Assembly (NCBI GenBank): GCA_030765645.1
Contig: JAVCCE010000015.1
Coordinates: 124,001-188,000, forward strand
Source of the DNA: Candidatus Hinthialibacter antarcticus
GTDB lineage: Bacteria; Hinthialibacterota; Hinthialibacteria; Hinthialibacterales; Hinthialibacteraceae
Direction: 5' to 3'
Length of the DNA stretch: 64,000 nucleotides
Shown here: piece by piece, positions 7,438-16,311 of the stretch
Layout of the letters: each line of letters opens with the position of its first letter
How positions within the stretch are numbered: the stretch's first letter is position 1
The notes under the pieces: model-generated
What the model was told of the DNA's origin: nothing
The model's database searches: none
The model's input: the letters and a program-made list of their open reading frames with translations, nothing else
Translations under genes and position numbers: made by a program

Positions 7438-9912
7438 TCAAGCATCCTTGTTTGTTGTCGGTTCCTGCGGCAATACGCGCACATCCAGCGGCCCCAGCGA
7501 ATCGATGTGAACATCGCGCTGCGGAAAAGAAATGACGATGCCCGCTTCTTCAAACAGGTTGTAAATACGATGGCGAATACTGCTGCGGATCACCATTTTG
7601 CTATTCCGGTCGTTAATCAAGACCCAGAAATACACCGTGAAAATCAACGAACTGTCGCCGAAATCTTCAAAGATCACAAACGGCTCCGGCTGGTTGAGAA
7701 TCTGGCCGTGTTCATCAACCGCTTTGCGAATCAGGCGGGAAACGTCACGCGCATTAGAGCCATACGCAACGCCGACGGAAACCGTCGTGCGGATTTGCTG
7801 GTCGCCGAGGGTCAGATTGATAACGCTGTTTTCGAGCAACTTGCTGTTGGGGATCAATAGATCAATATTGTCAAACGTGAGCACCTGCGTACAACGGGCG
7901 CCGATGGATATCACTCGCCCAGTGGTTCCTTCGACGGTAATCATATCGCCAACCCGGATGGGGCGTTCCATCAACAATAACAAACCGCTGATAAAATTAT
8001 TCAACAAGTTTTGCGAGCCAAAACCGACCCCAATCGCGAGAGCGCCGCCCAGAAACGCGAACGCCGTCAGTGGAAACTGAATTGCGTTTAACGTAAAGAC
8101 AATGACCGCAAGCAATAATCCATAATAAGCCAGTTTTTGCAGGGCCAGCGCCGCGCCTTCATGAACGCCGAAGCGACGCAGCAAGTGACGCGCAAGCGAG
8201 CGGGCCAACAAACGCGCCAACACCAACCCGGCCACAAAATACAACACCGCAAAAACCAATTTTCGTACGGTCATCACCGCGATGATTTCTTTGACGCCGT
8301 CTTCGTTGAGAATCTCCTGCGTCCAGACGGGTTTATCGAGCGTCGCGTTGGTCCAGTTCCAAGCGATGGCGGCGTAATCTTGAAATGACAGGACGTCCAC
8401 TTCATTCTGCAAATCAACAATCAATTTCTCGACCAGCCGCCGGGAGAGTTCCAGGTCGGTCATGTTGGTGCTCATCACTTTGATGTAATCCAGTTGGTTT
8501 TTGAGTTGCTTCTGCAGTTCTTTTTTTAACGCCGGTTGGTCTTGCATCTCTTCGACGCGGCTTTCGAGCGTATTGCGCTTGCGGCTTTCGGTCACGATCT
8601 CATCGCGCCGCCGTTCAAACTCGCTCTGCAGCGCCGCCGAACGGACGCGCGCATCTTGCAACCAGCCTCCGAATTCTTCCACCGACGCCTGCCCGTTGAA
8701 GACGTCAAAGCGGCGCCGCCAAAACTCGCGGCGGTCTTTGATACGTTCGCGGCGTTCGGCGCTGCTTTTGATCTCACGTTGAATTTTATCGCGGGCAATG
8801 CGGCTGGTTTCTTCGGCCTCTTGATGGAGAGGCGAGGTTTCGTCGGCAAGGCGGCGGCGGTCAGCAGCCAGTTGAATTTCGGCCTTGTTGAGTTGATCTT
8901 GCAAACCAGGCAGCGCTTCTTCGAGACGTTTATCGTCTTCTCCGAGGCGCTTTAATTGTTCCTGCAAGTCCTGTTCGCGAAAGACGGCTTCTGGCTCGAT
9001 CCAGTCCTCGCGGGTCTGTAGCAATTTCAGCTGCGCTTCGCCGATTTGGAGTTGCAACTTCTGGTTTACAATTTCCAGGTCGCGCAGCGCGATGGTTTCC
9101 TGCGCGAGCCGCCGTTCGCTTATGGCGACGCTCAATCGCGCCGCATCCAGTTTTGACGCCGAATCGCTTTGATTGCCGCCAATCGACTCTCTCAATAGTT
9201 GCAATGCGGCGCTTTTACTTTCCAACCCACTTTGCGCTTGCTCTTTTTGCGCCTGAGCGGCTTTGAGCGACTCGCTCAGGGTTTGGTTCTTTTCTTTTTG
9301 CAAACTAATTTCCGTCCGCAGCGCATCTAATAAGACAAATGAATAGGGCGGCTCTTCCGACGGCCCGTTGACGCGCACGCTCTCAATATTATCTTTCACT
9401 TGGGCCAGCGTACTGCGCAATGATTTCGCTAGGTCTAACGCGCCGCGCTGTTGGTCAAAGAGCAGGCTGATGCGCTCAAGCAATTGGACCTGCTGACGAA
9501 AGCGGTCCAAAAGGTCAGCGGGCGCTTTATCGCGGGCGGCGCTCAGCGCGGTTTGCGCCTTATCGAGTTGCTCAGACAGTTCAACCGAGAGTTTCCCGTC
9601 CGCATCCGCCTTCGATTGCAACGCCTCCACTTGTTTCTGGGCGCCTTCGATTCCCGTAAGTAATTCGTCCAGATTTTTTTGGATGGTTTCTTTTTGCGAA
9701 GACAATTCGCCTTTTTTTTGTTCGATCTGTTCGAGCGTAATCGTCGCCGTCGCAGACGGCGTCGCCGGTTGGGTTTGGCTAGCGGCGGGCAGTTCGAGCA
9801 CCTGCGCCCAGACGCTGGCTTCAACCAACAAGATTAGCGACGAGAATATCAGTAGTTTTCTTACGCTGGATAACGAAAAGTCTGCGGCCCTCAACAAATA
9901 GGATTGAATCAA
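7438..9912 (-). CDS. Large mechanosensitive ion channel (MscS family) with periplasmic coiled coil
   Basis: 824 residues, far longer than E. coli MscS (286) and closer to the MscK/MscM type. A signal sequence covers about the first 37 residues. A long Gln/Glu/Lys-rich coiled coil fills roughly 50-510 (EQIEQKKGELSSQKETIQKN-like heptads), then transmembrane helices lead to the MscS pore and beta domain (GGALAIGVGFGSQNLLNNF, RPIRVGDMITVEGTTGRV, DNIDLLIPNSKLLEN). The MscS family opens under membrane tension and vents solutes on osmotic downshock. The coiled coil probably spans the periplasm. It is monocistronic, with a short T-rich tail after the stop. Confidence 0.93.
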   Translation of the reverse strand: MIQSYLLRAADFSLSSVRKLLIFSSLILLVEASVWAQVLELPAASQTQPATPSATATITLEQIEQKKGELSSQKETIQKNLDELLTGIEGAQKQVEALQSKADADGKLSVELSEQLDKAQTALSAARDKAPADLLDRFRQQVQLLERISLLFDQQRGALDLAKSLRSTLAQVKDNIESVRVNGPSEEPPYSFVLLDALRTEISLQKEKNQTLSESLKAAQAQKEQAQSGLESKSAALQLLRESIGGNQSDSASKLDAARLSVAISERRLAQETIALRDLEIVNQKLQLQIGEAQLKLLQTREDWIEPEAVFREQDLQEQLKRLGEDDKRLEEALPGLQDQLNKAEIQLAADRRRLADETSPLHQEAEETSRIARDKIQREIKSSAERRERIKDRREFWRRRFDVFNGQASVEEFGGWLQDARVRSAALQSEFERRRDEIVTESRKRNTLESRVEEMQDQPALKKELQKQLKNQLDYIKVMSTNMTDLELSRRLVEKLIVDLQNEVDVLSFQDYAAIAWNWTNATLDKPVWTQEILNEDGVKEIIAVMTVRKLVFAVLYFVAGLVLARLLARSLARHLLRRFGVHEGAALALQKLAYYGLLLAVIVFTLNAIQFPLTAFAFLGGALAIGVGFGSQNLLNNFISGLLLLMERPIRVGDMITVEGTTGRVISIGARCTQVLTFDNIDLLIPNSKLLENSVINLTLGDQQIRTTVSVGVAYGSNARDVSRLIRKAVDEHGQILNQPEPFVIFEDFGDSSLIFTVYFWVLINDRNSKMVIRSSIRHRIYNLFEEAGIVISFPQRDVHIDSLGPLDVRVLPQEPTTNKDA

Positions 9913-10063
9913 GTGCGTCCCCTTTAGACTCTCAAAAGTTAATCACATATTTTAGCCGCAAAAATGGGGATTCACCCGGGGATTCTTGATTATCAAAAAA
10001 CGCCGCGCGTACGCATTGTTGACTGTTTCAATAAGATTACTAAAAACAATTTCATATTCTTAC

Positions 10064-10093
10064 TTGACAAACAAACTTTAACTTAGTTATATC
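10064..10093 (+). promoter_or_regulatory. Probable sigma-70-type promoter for the secreted protein gene
   Basis: A perfect -35 TTGACA (10064-10069) is followed 18 bases later by TATATC (10088-10093, 4 of 6 matches to TATAAT). The start codon at 10125 lies about 25 bases beyond the expected transcription start, with GAGGTG at 10115-10120 as ribosome-binding site. Confidence 0.55.
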
Positions 10094-10124
10094 CCATTAC
10101 TAAATCTATTTTTCGAGGTGCTCG

Positions 10125-11549
10125 ATGAAAAAACGTATTTTGATGATGATCGCATTACCCGCACTGCTTGCGGTTGTTGCGCAAGCCCAAGAATTGACTC
10201 CCGTTTGGGAGCACACCCTGATCGACGGCGGCGGCGTGTTGCCGATTCTGGTCAACGGCCCGGCTGATCCGCGTTGGGACGGCGACCCCGAAGACGGCCC
10301 CTGGTATGGCCCCAACCTGCACGACCAGTATGACGGCTTCATCCGTTACGACGACAGCCGCTTACTGTTGGGCGTTCGCGATAACGGTATCGACGAAACC
10401 GACCCGAACCATGACGCAGCCCTGGCGGCGCAGTTCCCTGACCGCTCTATCATCTGGATCAACCCCGAAGACGGCTCGCCGATGGGCGTTGCGTTGGAGA
10501 TCGGCTTCAAGCCAGTCGAACTCTCGACTGAATATGAGTCGATGATCGACGGCGGCTCCGGCAGCCCCGCGATTGAAGGCTGGGGCGACCCCAAAAACCG
10601 CCGCTTTGTCTCTGGCGAGCAGAGCGCACCCGAGTACATGAACTTCGACGTGGATGACGACGGCGTCTTGTATCTGGGTTATTGGTACACGATTTTGCGT
10701 TACGATCCCGACGGCGCGGGCGGCTTCACCGGCCCGACCGTGGTCTATGAGCAGGACTACAGCAACCACGGCGGCACAAACCGCGTTTCGCAATGGCGTT
10801 TCGCTGACATCGAAGTGATCGGTTCCGGCGCCAACACCACGGTTATTACCTCCGGCAAAACCTGGCGCAACGGCATGCGCAGCCGCGTGTTCGACGTGGA
10901 CGCGGCGACCAACACCTGGACCATTCGCGGCGCGTATGGTGATACCAAAGAAGGCTCATTTGGAAATACAGGCGGCGCCAGCGTTCTCACGACCAGCGAC
11001 GACGGCGAAGAAGTGCTTTATAAAGCGGGCAACGTCTCCGGCAGCGGCGTGTGGCGCTATTATTGGGACGCAGGCAGCAATGACTTCGGTTTAGATCCCC
11101 CCGATTTCTTCGCAGTGGTTCCGCCTGCGGACGCCGACGGCTTCAACCATGCGCTTCCTGATCGCTTTCCCAGCGACGTTGCGACGCATCCTGACTTAGA
11201 CTACTTGGTGGTTGCGACTTCCCCCGCGTGGGCGTCGCAAAACAACTCCGACACCATCGACGCGCCCGGCTTCATCACGGCGTATTCAACCTCAAACGAC
11301 ACTTTGGGCGAATACATCAGCGACTCGATGTTTGGCGCGACCAAAGAGCGTACGCCCGCAGAGTCGGACGAACTCGCGACCAACGGCAACGCGGTTTGGA
11401 ACGGACTGATGAGCCAGGTGAAGGTCAACATTTTGCCTGGGCAGCCGCAAGGCTCTTCCGAAGTGCTCTACTTGAGCATGGTGTATGGTTATGGCCGCTA
11501 CATCATCGGCGAAGCGCCGGCGCCGGTCAGCAACTGGGCGTTGTACTAA
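10125..11549 (+). CDS. Secreted Asp/Gly-rich protein of unknown function
   Basis: 474 residues. Residues 1-21 form a clean signal peptide (KKR, hydrophobic core, AQAQ cleavage). The mature protein has no transmembrane segment and is rich in Asp, Gly, Trp and Tyr, with short strand-turn motifs such as DGFIRYDDSRLLLGVRDNG and DVDDDGVLYLGYWYTILRYD. That composition suggests a beta-propeller or sandwich with calcium-type Asp loops. The C-terminus (GEAPAPVSNWALY) has no sorting signal I recognise. It has its own promoter and a strong terminator, so it is a single-gene unit that may be well expressed. I do not recognise the family. Confidence 0.85.
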   Translation: MKKRILMMIALPALLAVVAQAQELTPVWEHTLIDGGGVLPILVNGPADPRWDGDPEDGPWYGPNLHDQYDGFIRYDDSRLLLGVRDNGIDETDPNHDAALAAQFPDRSIIWINPEDGSPMGVALEIGFKPVELSTEYESMIDGGSGSPAIEGWGDPKNRRFVSGEQSAPEYMNFDVDDDGVLYLGYWYTILRYDPDGAGGFTGPTVVYEQDYSNHGGTNRVSQWRFADIEVIGSGANTTVITSGKTWRNGMRSRVFDVDAATNTWTIRGAYGDTKEGSFGNTGGASVLTTSDDGEEVLYKAGNVSGSGVWRYYWDAGSNDFGLDPPDFFAVVPPADADGFNHALPDRFPSDVATHPDLDYLVVATSPAWASQNNSDTIDAPGFITAYSTSNDTLGEYISDSMFGATKERTPAESDELATNGNAVWNGLMSQVKVNILPGQPQGSSEVLYLSMVYGYGRYIIGEAPAPVSNWALY

Positions 11550-11572
11550 ATCGCCTCATTCATACGCAAGCC

Positions 11573-11604
11573 AAAGAGGGCGTCTTCGGGCGCCCTCTTT
11601 TTTT
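11573..11604 (+). terminator. Rho-independent terminator after the secreted protein
   Basis: The stem AAAGAGGGCG / CGCCCTCTTT is perfect over 10 base pairs around a TCTTCGGG loop (contains the stable TTCG type), followed by an uninterrupted T run to 11604. Confidence 0.93.
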
Positions 11605-11618
11605 GTTTTGATATTCTA

Positions 11619-11653
11619 TTGACATACCATATTTGATATATATACTAAATATG
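11619..11653 (+). promoter_or_regulatory. Toxin-antitoxin promoter overlapped by an inverted-repeat operator
   Basis: TTGACA (11619-11624), a 16-base spacer and TATACT (11641-11646) form a strong promoter. An inverted repeat CATATTT (11628-11634) / AAATATG (11647-11653) straddles the -10 and is a natural site for autorepression by the antitoxin or complex. Transcription should start around 11653, almost at the ATG at 11656, so the mRNA may be leaderless. Confidence 0.7.
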
Positions 11654-11655
11654 AT

Positions 11656-11937
11656 ATGTGGGTGATCTATGAACATAAGCGTGTCTCAAAAAACCTGAAC
11701 GCGGCGCCGCTTGAAATTCAAAAGCGGTATGAGAAATGGAAAGATATTGTTTCCCTGTCAGGCCCCCAAGGATTGCGCGAATTCAAAGGGCTGCATGATG
11801 AATCGCTTTCAGGTAAGTGGAAAGGATATCGTTCCTCGCGCTTGAGCATCCACTACAGGGTAATCTATAAAATAGAAAAGGATAAAATTGTAGTCAGAGT
11901 TGAGCGCGTTGCGCCCCACGACTATTCGAGGAAGTAA
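11656..11937 (+). CDS. RelE/ParE-superfamily toxin of a type II toxin-antitoxin pair
   Basis: 93 residues, typical of RelE-fold toxins. It carries the family core KWKGYRSSRLSIHYRVIYKI and the C-terminal RVAPHDYSR strand, where basic and aromatic residues near the C-terminus usually form the RNase centre. The family cleaves mRNA on ribosomes (RelE, HigB, YafQ branch) or poisons gyrase (ParE); which applies here is not certain. The antitoxin starts one base after the stop. Toxin-first order is as in higBA. An in-frame GTG lies two codons downstream of the ATG. Confidence 0.88.
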   Translation: MWVIYEHKRVSKNLNAAPLEIQKRYEKWKDIVSLSGPQGLREFKGLHDESLSGKWKGYRSSRLSIHYRVIYKIEKDKIVVRVERVAPHDYSRK

Positions 11938-11938
11938 C

Positions 11939-12199
11939 ATGAGCGATTATCGAAAAGCAAAAAAGCGAATAGAGGTTTCAGTCGGTGAGTCGGTACGAAT
12001 CATTCGCGAACTTCAGGAAATGAGCCAGAACGGTTTGTCTGCGCTCACAGGCATTCCGCAGTCAACGCTCTCGGCCATCGAAAACGACCGCGTGAAACTT
12101 GGCGTAGAAAGAGCCAAGGTACTCGCGCGAGCGTTGCGCTGCCATCCTGCCGTGCTTGTTTTTCCCGGATGGAGTATTGAACAAGACTCCGCCGCATAA
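11939..12199 (+). CDS. Xre-family HTH antitoxin
   Basis: 86 residues from the ATG at 11939, one base after the toxin stop and behind GAGGAAG. A longer in-frame version would start inside the toxin gene and is less likely. The helix-turn-helix is classic HTH_3: GESVRIIRELQEMSQNGLSA, LTGIPQSTLSAIENDRV, LGVERAKVLARAL. It should neutralise the upstream RelE-type toxin and repress the shared promoter. Confidence 0.9.
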   Translation: MSDYRKAKKRIEVSVGESVRIIRELQEMSQNGLSALTGIPQSTLSAIENDRVKLGVERAKVLARALRCHPAVLVFPGWSIEQDSAA

Positions 12200-12254
12200 C
12201 GCCCAAACGATTTGATAATCGAGATTGTGTCATCGCGAGCAATGACATTGGTTG

Positions 12255-12356
12255 TGGGAGGGCGAGGCTCCCGCCGAGCCGCGAAAATGAGACAGGCTTT
12301 CGGTTACACCCGGCTCACCAGGAGCCTGCCTGCCGCAGACAGGGTTCGCCCTCCCA
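12255..12356. repeat. GGGAGGGCG imperfect inverted repeat, copy 1
   Basis: It begins TGGGAGGGCGAGGCTCCCG and ends TTCGCCCTCCCA, with GAGCCGCG and CCCGGCTCAC inner arms, so the two ends pair. The right half (12323-12356: AGCCTGCCTGCCG…) recurs at 20841-20873, and the overall plan recurs at 24684-24766. The rest of the spacer 12200-12427 shows no gene. Confidence 0.7.
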
Positions 12357-12427
12357 CTCTTTCTGCGACAGAATGGAAATCCCCTACGCCCTCTTTTTTT
12401 GATTTTTGGTTGGAACACTCTACGGCG

Positions 12428-13630
12428 CTAAATCGTTTGTACCTTGTAGCCCATGTGGCGCAAGGCGGCGGCGACTTCTTCGATATGGTCGCGCCCGCGG
12501 GTTTCGAGGGTGACGTCGAGGTAGGTCTTGCCGAGCGGCGCATCAAAAAACGAGCGGTTGTGATAGACCTCCACCACGTTCGCTTTCAACTTCGATACGC
12601 AGTCCGACACAATGGCGAGCTGACCGGGGATGTCGAGCAATTCGATGCGCAGTTTGGCCATGCGCCCGTCTTTGATGAGGCCGCGCTCAATGATGCGCGA
12701 CAGTAAATTCAAATCAATATTGCCGCCCGACAACACGATGACGACGCGCTTGCCTTTGAGGTTGAGGCTGCGAAACATCAGCGCCGCCAGGCCGACCGCG
12801 CCCGCGCCTTCGACCACCGTCTTTTCAATATCCAGCAGCATAATCACCGCCGCCGCGATCTCTTCTTCTTCAACGACGACAATCTCGTCAACGTATTTCT
12901 GCGCGGCTTTGAGCGTGTGGACGCCCGGCTGTTTGACGATGATGCCGTCTGCGATGGAGGCGTACACCGGAACGTCGACCGGATAGCCCGCTTCAACCGC
13001 CGCTTTCATCGACGGCGCGTTGGCGGCTTCGACGCCGATGATCTTGCACTCGGGGCGCTGCTCTTTGATGGCGCAAGCGACGCCGGAAATGAGGCCGCCG
13101 CCGCCAATGGGGACAATTACCGCGTCGGGCTGGGCGTCTTCGAGAATCTCGAGGCCGACGGTGCCCTGCCCGGCGATGATGCGCTCATCGTCAAAGGGGT
13201 GGATCAACACATAGCCGCGCTCTTCCGCCAGTTCTAACGCGCGCCCGTAGGCCTCGTCGTAGTTGACGCCGTGCAGAATCACTTCCGCGCCAAAGCGTTT
13301 GGTGGATGTGACTTTGGTAAGCGGGGTGTTTTCGGGCATGACAATAACGGAGCGCGACTTCATCCGCGCCGCGTGATAGGCGACGCCCTGAGCATGGTTG
13401 CCCGCGCTGGCGGCGACCACGCCGCGGCTGCGCTCTTCGGGCGAGAGTTGCAAGAGCGTATTCAACGCGCCGCGCTCTTTGAAGGAGCCGGTCATCTGGA
13501 GGTTTTCGAGTTTCAACAAGACGCGGCTGCCGGTAATGTCGCCCAGCGTCTGCGAAGGGACGCACGGCGAACGATAAATCGATTCGTGAATACGCGCATG
13601 AGCGTCGCGAATGTCTTGCAGAGTCAGCAT
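12428..13630 (-). CDS. ilvA: Threonine ammonia-lyase (threonine dehydratase) with C-terminal ACT domain
   Basis: 400 residues. The PLP lysine lies in GSFKERGALN, followed by ASAGNHAQGVAYHA and the glycine loop GGGGLISGVA of fold-type II enzymes. The last 75 or so residues form an ACT-like regulatory domain (IELLDIPGQLAIVSDCVSKL). It deaminates threonine to 2-oxobutyrate, the first committed step to isoleucine, or acts in threonine catabolism (TdcB); one ACT domain and this length fit both. It starts 19 bases after leuS, so co-transcription is likely and would link branched-chain amino acid supply with leucyl-tRNA charging. Confidence 0.93.
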   Translation of the reverse strand: MLTLQDIRDAHARIHESIYRSPCVPSQTLGDITGSRVLLKLENLQMTGSFKERGALNTLLQLSPEERSRGVVAASAGNHAQGVAYHAARMKSRSVIVMPENTPLTKVTSTKRFGAEVILHGVNYDEAYGRALELAEERGYVLIHPFDDERIIAGQGTVGLEILEDAQPDAVIVPIGGGGLISGVACAIKEQRPECKIIGVEAANAPSMKAAVEAGYPVDVPVYASIADGIIVKQPGVHTLKAAQKYVDEIVVVEEEEIAAAVIMLLDIEKTVVEGAGAVGLAALMFRSLNLKGKRVVIVLSGGNIDLNLLSRIIERGLIKDGRMAKLRIELLDIPGQLAIVSDCVSKLKANVVEVYHNRSFFDAPLGKTYLDVTLETRGRDHIEEVAAALRHMGYKVQTI

Positions 13631-13649
13631 GATTTCACATTACACTTTC

Positions 13650-16184
13650 TTATAAAACCACGTTCATCAGTTTGCCGGGGACGAAGATTTTCTTGCGCGG
13701 TTCCTTGCCGTCGATCCAACGGTTGATATTTGGCTCGTCCAGCGCCGCTTGCCAGATGGCGTCCTGATCGGCGTCGGTGGAAACTTCGATTGTCCCGCGC
13801 ACTTTGCCGTTGACTTGCACGGCGATTTTGACCGTCTCGACTTGCAGCCATTGCGGGTCGTGTTGCGGCCACGCGCTCAACATAATCAACCCCTCGCCGC
13901 CGATGGTTTCCCAAAGTTCTTCGCTCAAGTGCGGCGCCATCGGCGACAACAGTTGCAGCAATACAAACGCGGCCTCACGAAAGGCGTCGAAATCCGAAGC
14001 GGCAATGTCGCCGTCAGCGGTGAAGCGGTACATCTCGTTTACGAGTTCCATAATTTTGGCGATGGAGGTGTTCAGCCCAAGGCGATCTTGAATATCCGTG
14101 GTCACGCCGACGATGGTTTTGTGGGTCATGCGGCGCAGGTCGCGGGCGGCGTCAGACGGTTCGCCGTTGGCTTGCGGCGGGTTTTTGAGCGCGTCGGCGT
14201 ATTTCATCACCAGGCGATAAACGCGGTCAACGAAACGCGCCGAGCCGATCACGCCGTCGTCGCTCCATTCGAGATCGCGTTCGGGCGGCGAGGTAAAGAG
14301 AATGAACAAACGCGCCGCGTCGGCGCCGTGTTTGTCGATGATTACGCTGGGGTCGACGACGTTGCCTTTTGACTTCGACATCTTGGCGCCGTCTTTGGTC
14401 ACCATGCCTTGCGTCACCAATTTAGCGAAGGGTTCGTCGGCGTTGACCAAGCCCAAATCGCGCACGACTTTGGTGAAGAAGCGCGAGTAGAGCAAGTGCA
14501 GCACCGCGTGTTCCACCCCGCCAATATACAAGTCAACCGGCATCCACTCATTCGCTTTCGCGGCGTCAAACGGCGCGGCGGCGTTGCGCGCGTCGATGTA
14601 GCGCAGGAAGTACCAGGACGAATCCCAGAAGGTGTCTATCGTATCGGTCTCGCGGCGGGCTTCGGCGCCGCACTGCGGGCAATCCACTTTGTAGAACGAC
14701 TCCATGCGGGTCAATGGCGAGCCTTCGCCGGTGAGTTCAACCTCGGTGGGCAATTCGACCGGGAGGCTGTCTTCCGCCACCGGGACAGCGCCGCATTTGT
14801 CGCAATGCACTAAGGGGATGGGCATTCCCCAATAGCGTTGGCGCGAGATGCCCCAATCGCGCAAGCGGTAATTTACGGTCGCTTTGCCGATGGATTTTTC
14901 TTCCATCCAGGCGGTGATTTTTTTCTTGGCGTCCTGATTGGGAGTTCCATCAAATTGTTGCGAGTTGACCAGCAAGCCTTGTTCCACCCAGGCTTCGCTC
15001 ATGTCGTCGGCGGTCTCGAACGTCGCGTCTTCGGGCTTAATCACCACCCGCATGGGCAGGCCGTATTCTCTGGCGAACAAAAAGTCGCGCTGGTCGTGAG
15101 TCGGCACCGCCATGATCGCGCCGGTTCCGTATTCCACTAGAACATAATTTGCGATCCATATCGGAACTTTCTCGTCATTGACCGGGTTGATTGCATACGC
15201 GCCGGTGAACACGCCTTCTTTTTTGGCGGCGTCGTCGGTGCGCGTAGTCTTGTCCATCTTGGCGACTTTTTCGATGAAAGCGCGGCATTCGGTTTCTTTG
15301 GGCGTTCCGGTAATAATTTTTTCGACCAGCGGATGTTCGGGCGCCAGCACCATGTAAGTCGCGCCAAAAATGGTATCGGGCCGGGTGGTGAAGACGGGAA
15401 TCTCCGTCCCCGCCTGCTCGCCGTCGGCGACGCGAAACAAAATCTCTGCGCCTTCCGAGCGCCCGATCCAATTGCGCTGCATGACCACAACTTTGTTGGG
15501 CCAGTCAGTGAGTTTGTCTAAGTCGGCCAGCAGTTCTTCTGCGTAATCGGTGATACGAATAAACCATTGCGGCATGTGTTTTTGAACGACGACTTCATCG
15601 CAGCGCCAACATAATCCATTCACGACTTGCTCATTCGCGAGAACCGTCTGACAATCGGGGCACCAGTTGAGCATGCCCTCTTTACGGTAGACCAGGCCTT
15701 TCTTAAAAAATTGAAGAAACAGCCACTGTCCCCACTTGTAATAGCCTTCGTGACAAGTCGCGACCTCGCGTTCCCAATCATACGAAAGCCCAAGCGTTCG
15801 CTGTTGTACGCCCATCTCACGGATGTTGTTGAACGTCCATTGGGCGGGCGGCACTTTGTTTTTGATGGCGGCGTTTTCCGCAGGCAATCCAAAGGCGTCA
15901 TAGCCCATCGGGTGCAAGACGCGATGGCCTTTCATGCGGTAATAACGCGCCATCACGTCGCCGATGGCGTAGTTGCGCAAGTGGCCCATGTGCAGTTTGC
16001 CGGAGGGATAGGGAAACATTTCCAGGCAATAGAATTTGGGCTTATCGCCGGATTCTTCGGTGGCGAAGGCGCGGGCTTCTTCCCAGCGTTGTTGCCATTT
16101 GGGTTCGGCGTTTTGATAGGGAAAATGGTCGGCGGATTCAACAGCCGGTTTCACGGTCGCATCAGCGGCGTTTGAAGATGACAT
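13650..16184 (-). CDS. leuS: Leucyl-tRNA synthetase
   Basis: 844 residues, normal for bacterial LeuRS. The class I signature is PYPSGKLHMGHLRNY (HMGH at 65-68) and the KMSKS loop is AKMSKSKGNVVDP. A zinc-type module CPDC…CWRC and the CP1 editing domain (TTRPDTIFGATYMVLAPEH) are intact. GAGAGGA five bases before the ATG at 16184 fits the start. It charges tRNA-Leu and hydrolyses mis-charged isoleucine or norvaline. It is followed by the threonine dehydratase gene; no T-box or other leader was recognised upstream. Confidence 0.98.
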   Translation of the reverse strand: MSSSNAADATVKPAVESADHFPYQNAEPKWQQRWEEARAFATEESGDKPKFYCLEMFPYPSGKLHMGHLRNYAIGDVMARYYRMKGHRVLHPMGYDAFGLPAENAAIKNKVPPAQWTFNNIREMGVQQRTLGLSYDWEREVATCHEGYYKWGQWLFLQFFKKGLVYRKEGMLNWCPDCQTVLANEQVVNGLCWRCDEVVVQKHMPQWFIRITDYAEELLADLDKLTDWPNKVVVMQRNWIGRSEGAEILFRVADGEQAGTEIPVFTTRPDTIFGATYMVLAPEHPLVEKIITGTPKETECRAFIEKVAKMDKTTRTDDAAKKEGVFTGAYAINPVNDEKVPIWIANYVLVEYGTGAIMAVPTHDQRDFLFAREYGLPMRVVIKPEDATFETADDMSEAWVEQGLLVNSQQFDGTPNQDAKKKITAWMEEKSIGKATVNYRLRDWGISRQRYWGMPIPLVHCDKCGAVPVAEDSLPVELPTEVELTGEGSPLTRMESFYKVDCPQCGAEARRETDTIDTFWDSSWYFLRYIDARNAAAPFDAAKANEWMPVDLYIGGVEHAVLHLLYSRFFTKVVRDLGLVNADEPFAKLVTQGMVTKDGAKMSKSKGNVVDPSVIIDKHGADAARLFILFTSPPERDLEWSDDGVIGSARFVDRVYRLVMKYADALKNPPQANGEPSDAARDLRRMTHKTIVGVTTDIQDRLGLNTSIAKIMELVNEMYRFTADGDIAASDFDAFREAAFVLLQLLSPMAPHLSEELWETIGGEGLIMLSAWPQHDPQWLQVETVKIAVQVNGKVRGTIEVSTDADQDAIWQAALDEPNINRWIDGKEPRKKIFVPGKLMNVVL

Positions 16185-16311
16185 GAAAATCCTCTCTGAT
16201 TAAAACATCACTTATATTGGTTCAAAGTAATTCGAACAATTCAACAGTCGGGTTAGACGGTCAATATTGTAGAAGGGGGGCGGGACGTCGCGAAGGTGAG
16301 GCGAAGCGCGC

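Noticed and set aside
7125-7535. Plus-strand frame covering the dnaB upstream spacer
   Set aside because: Runs antisense over the start of dnaB and the end of the MscS gene and has a low-complexity, non-coding look.
12240-12249. CAATGACATT resembling a MITE terminal repeat
   Set aside because: Only ten bases match, with no partner end or target duplication nearby.
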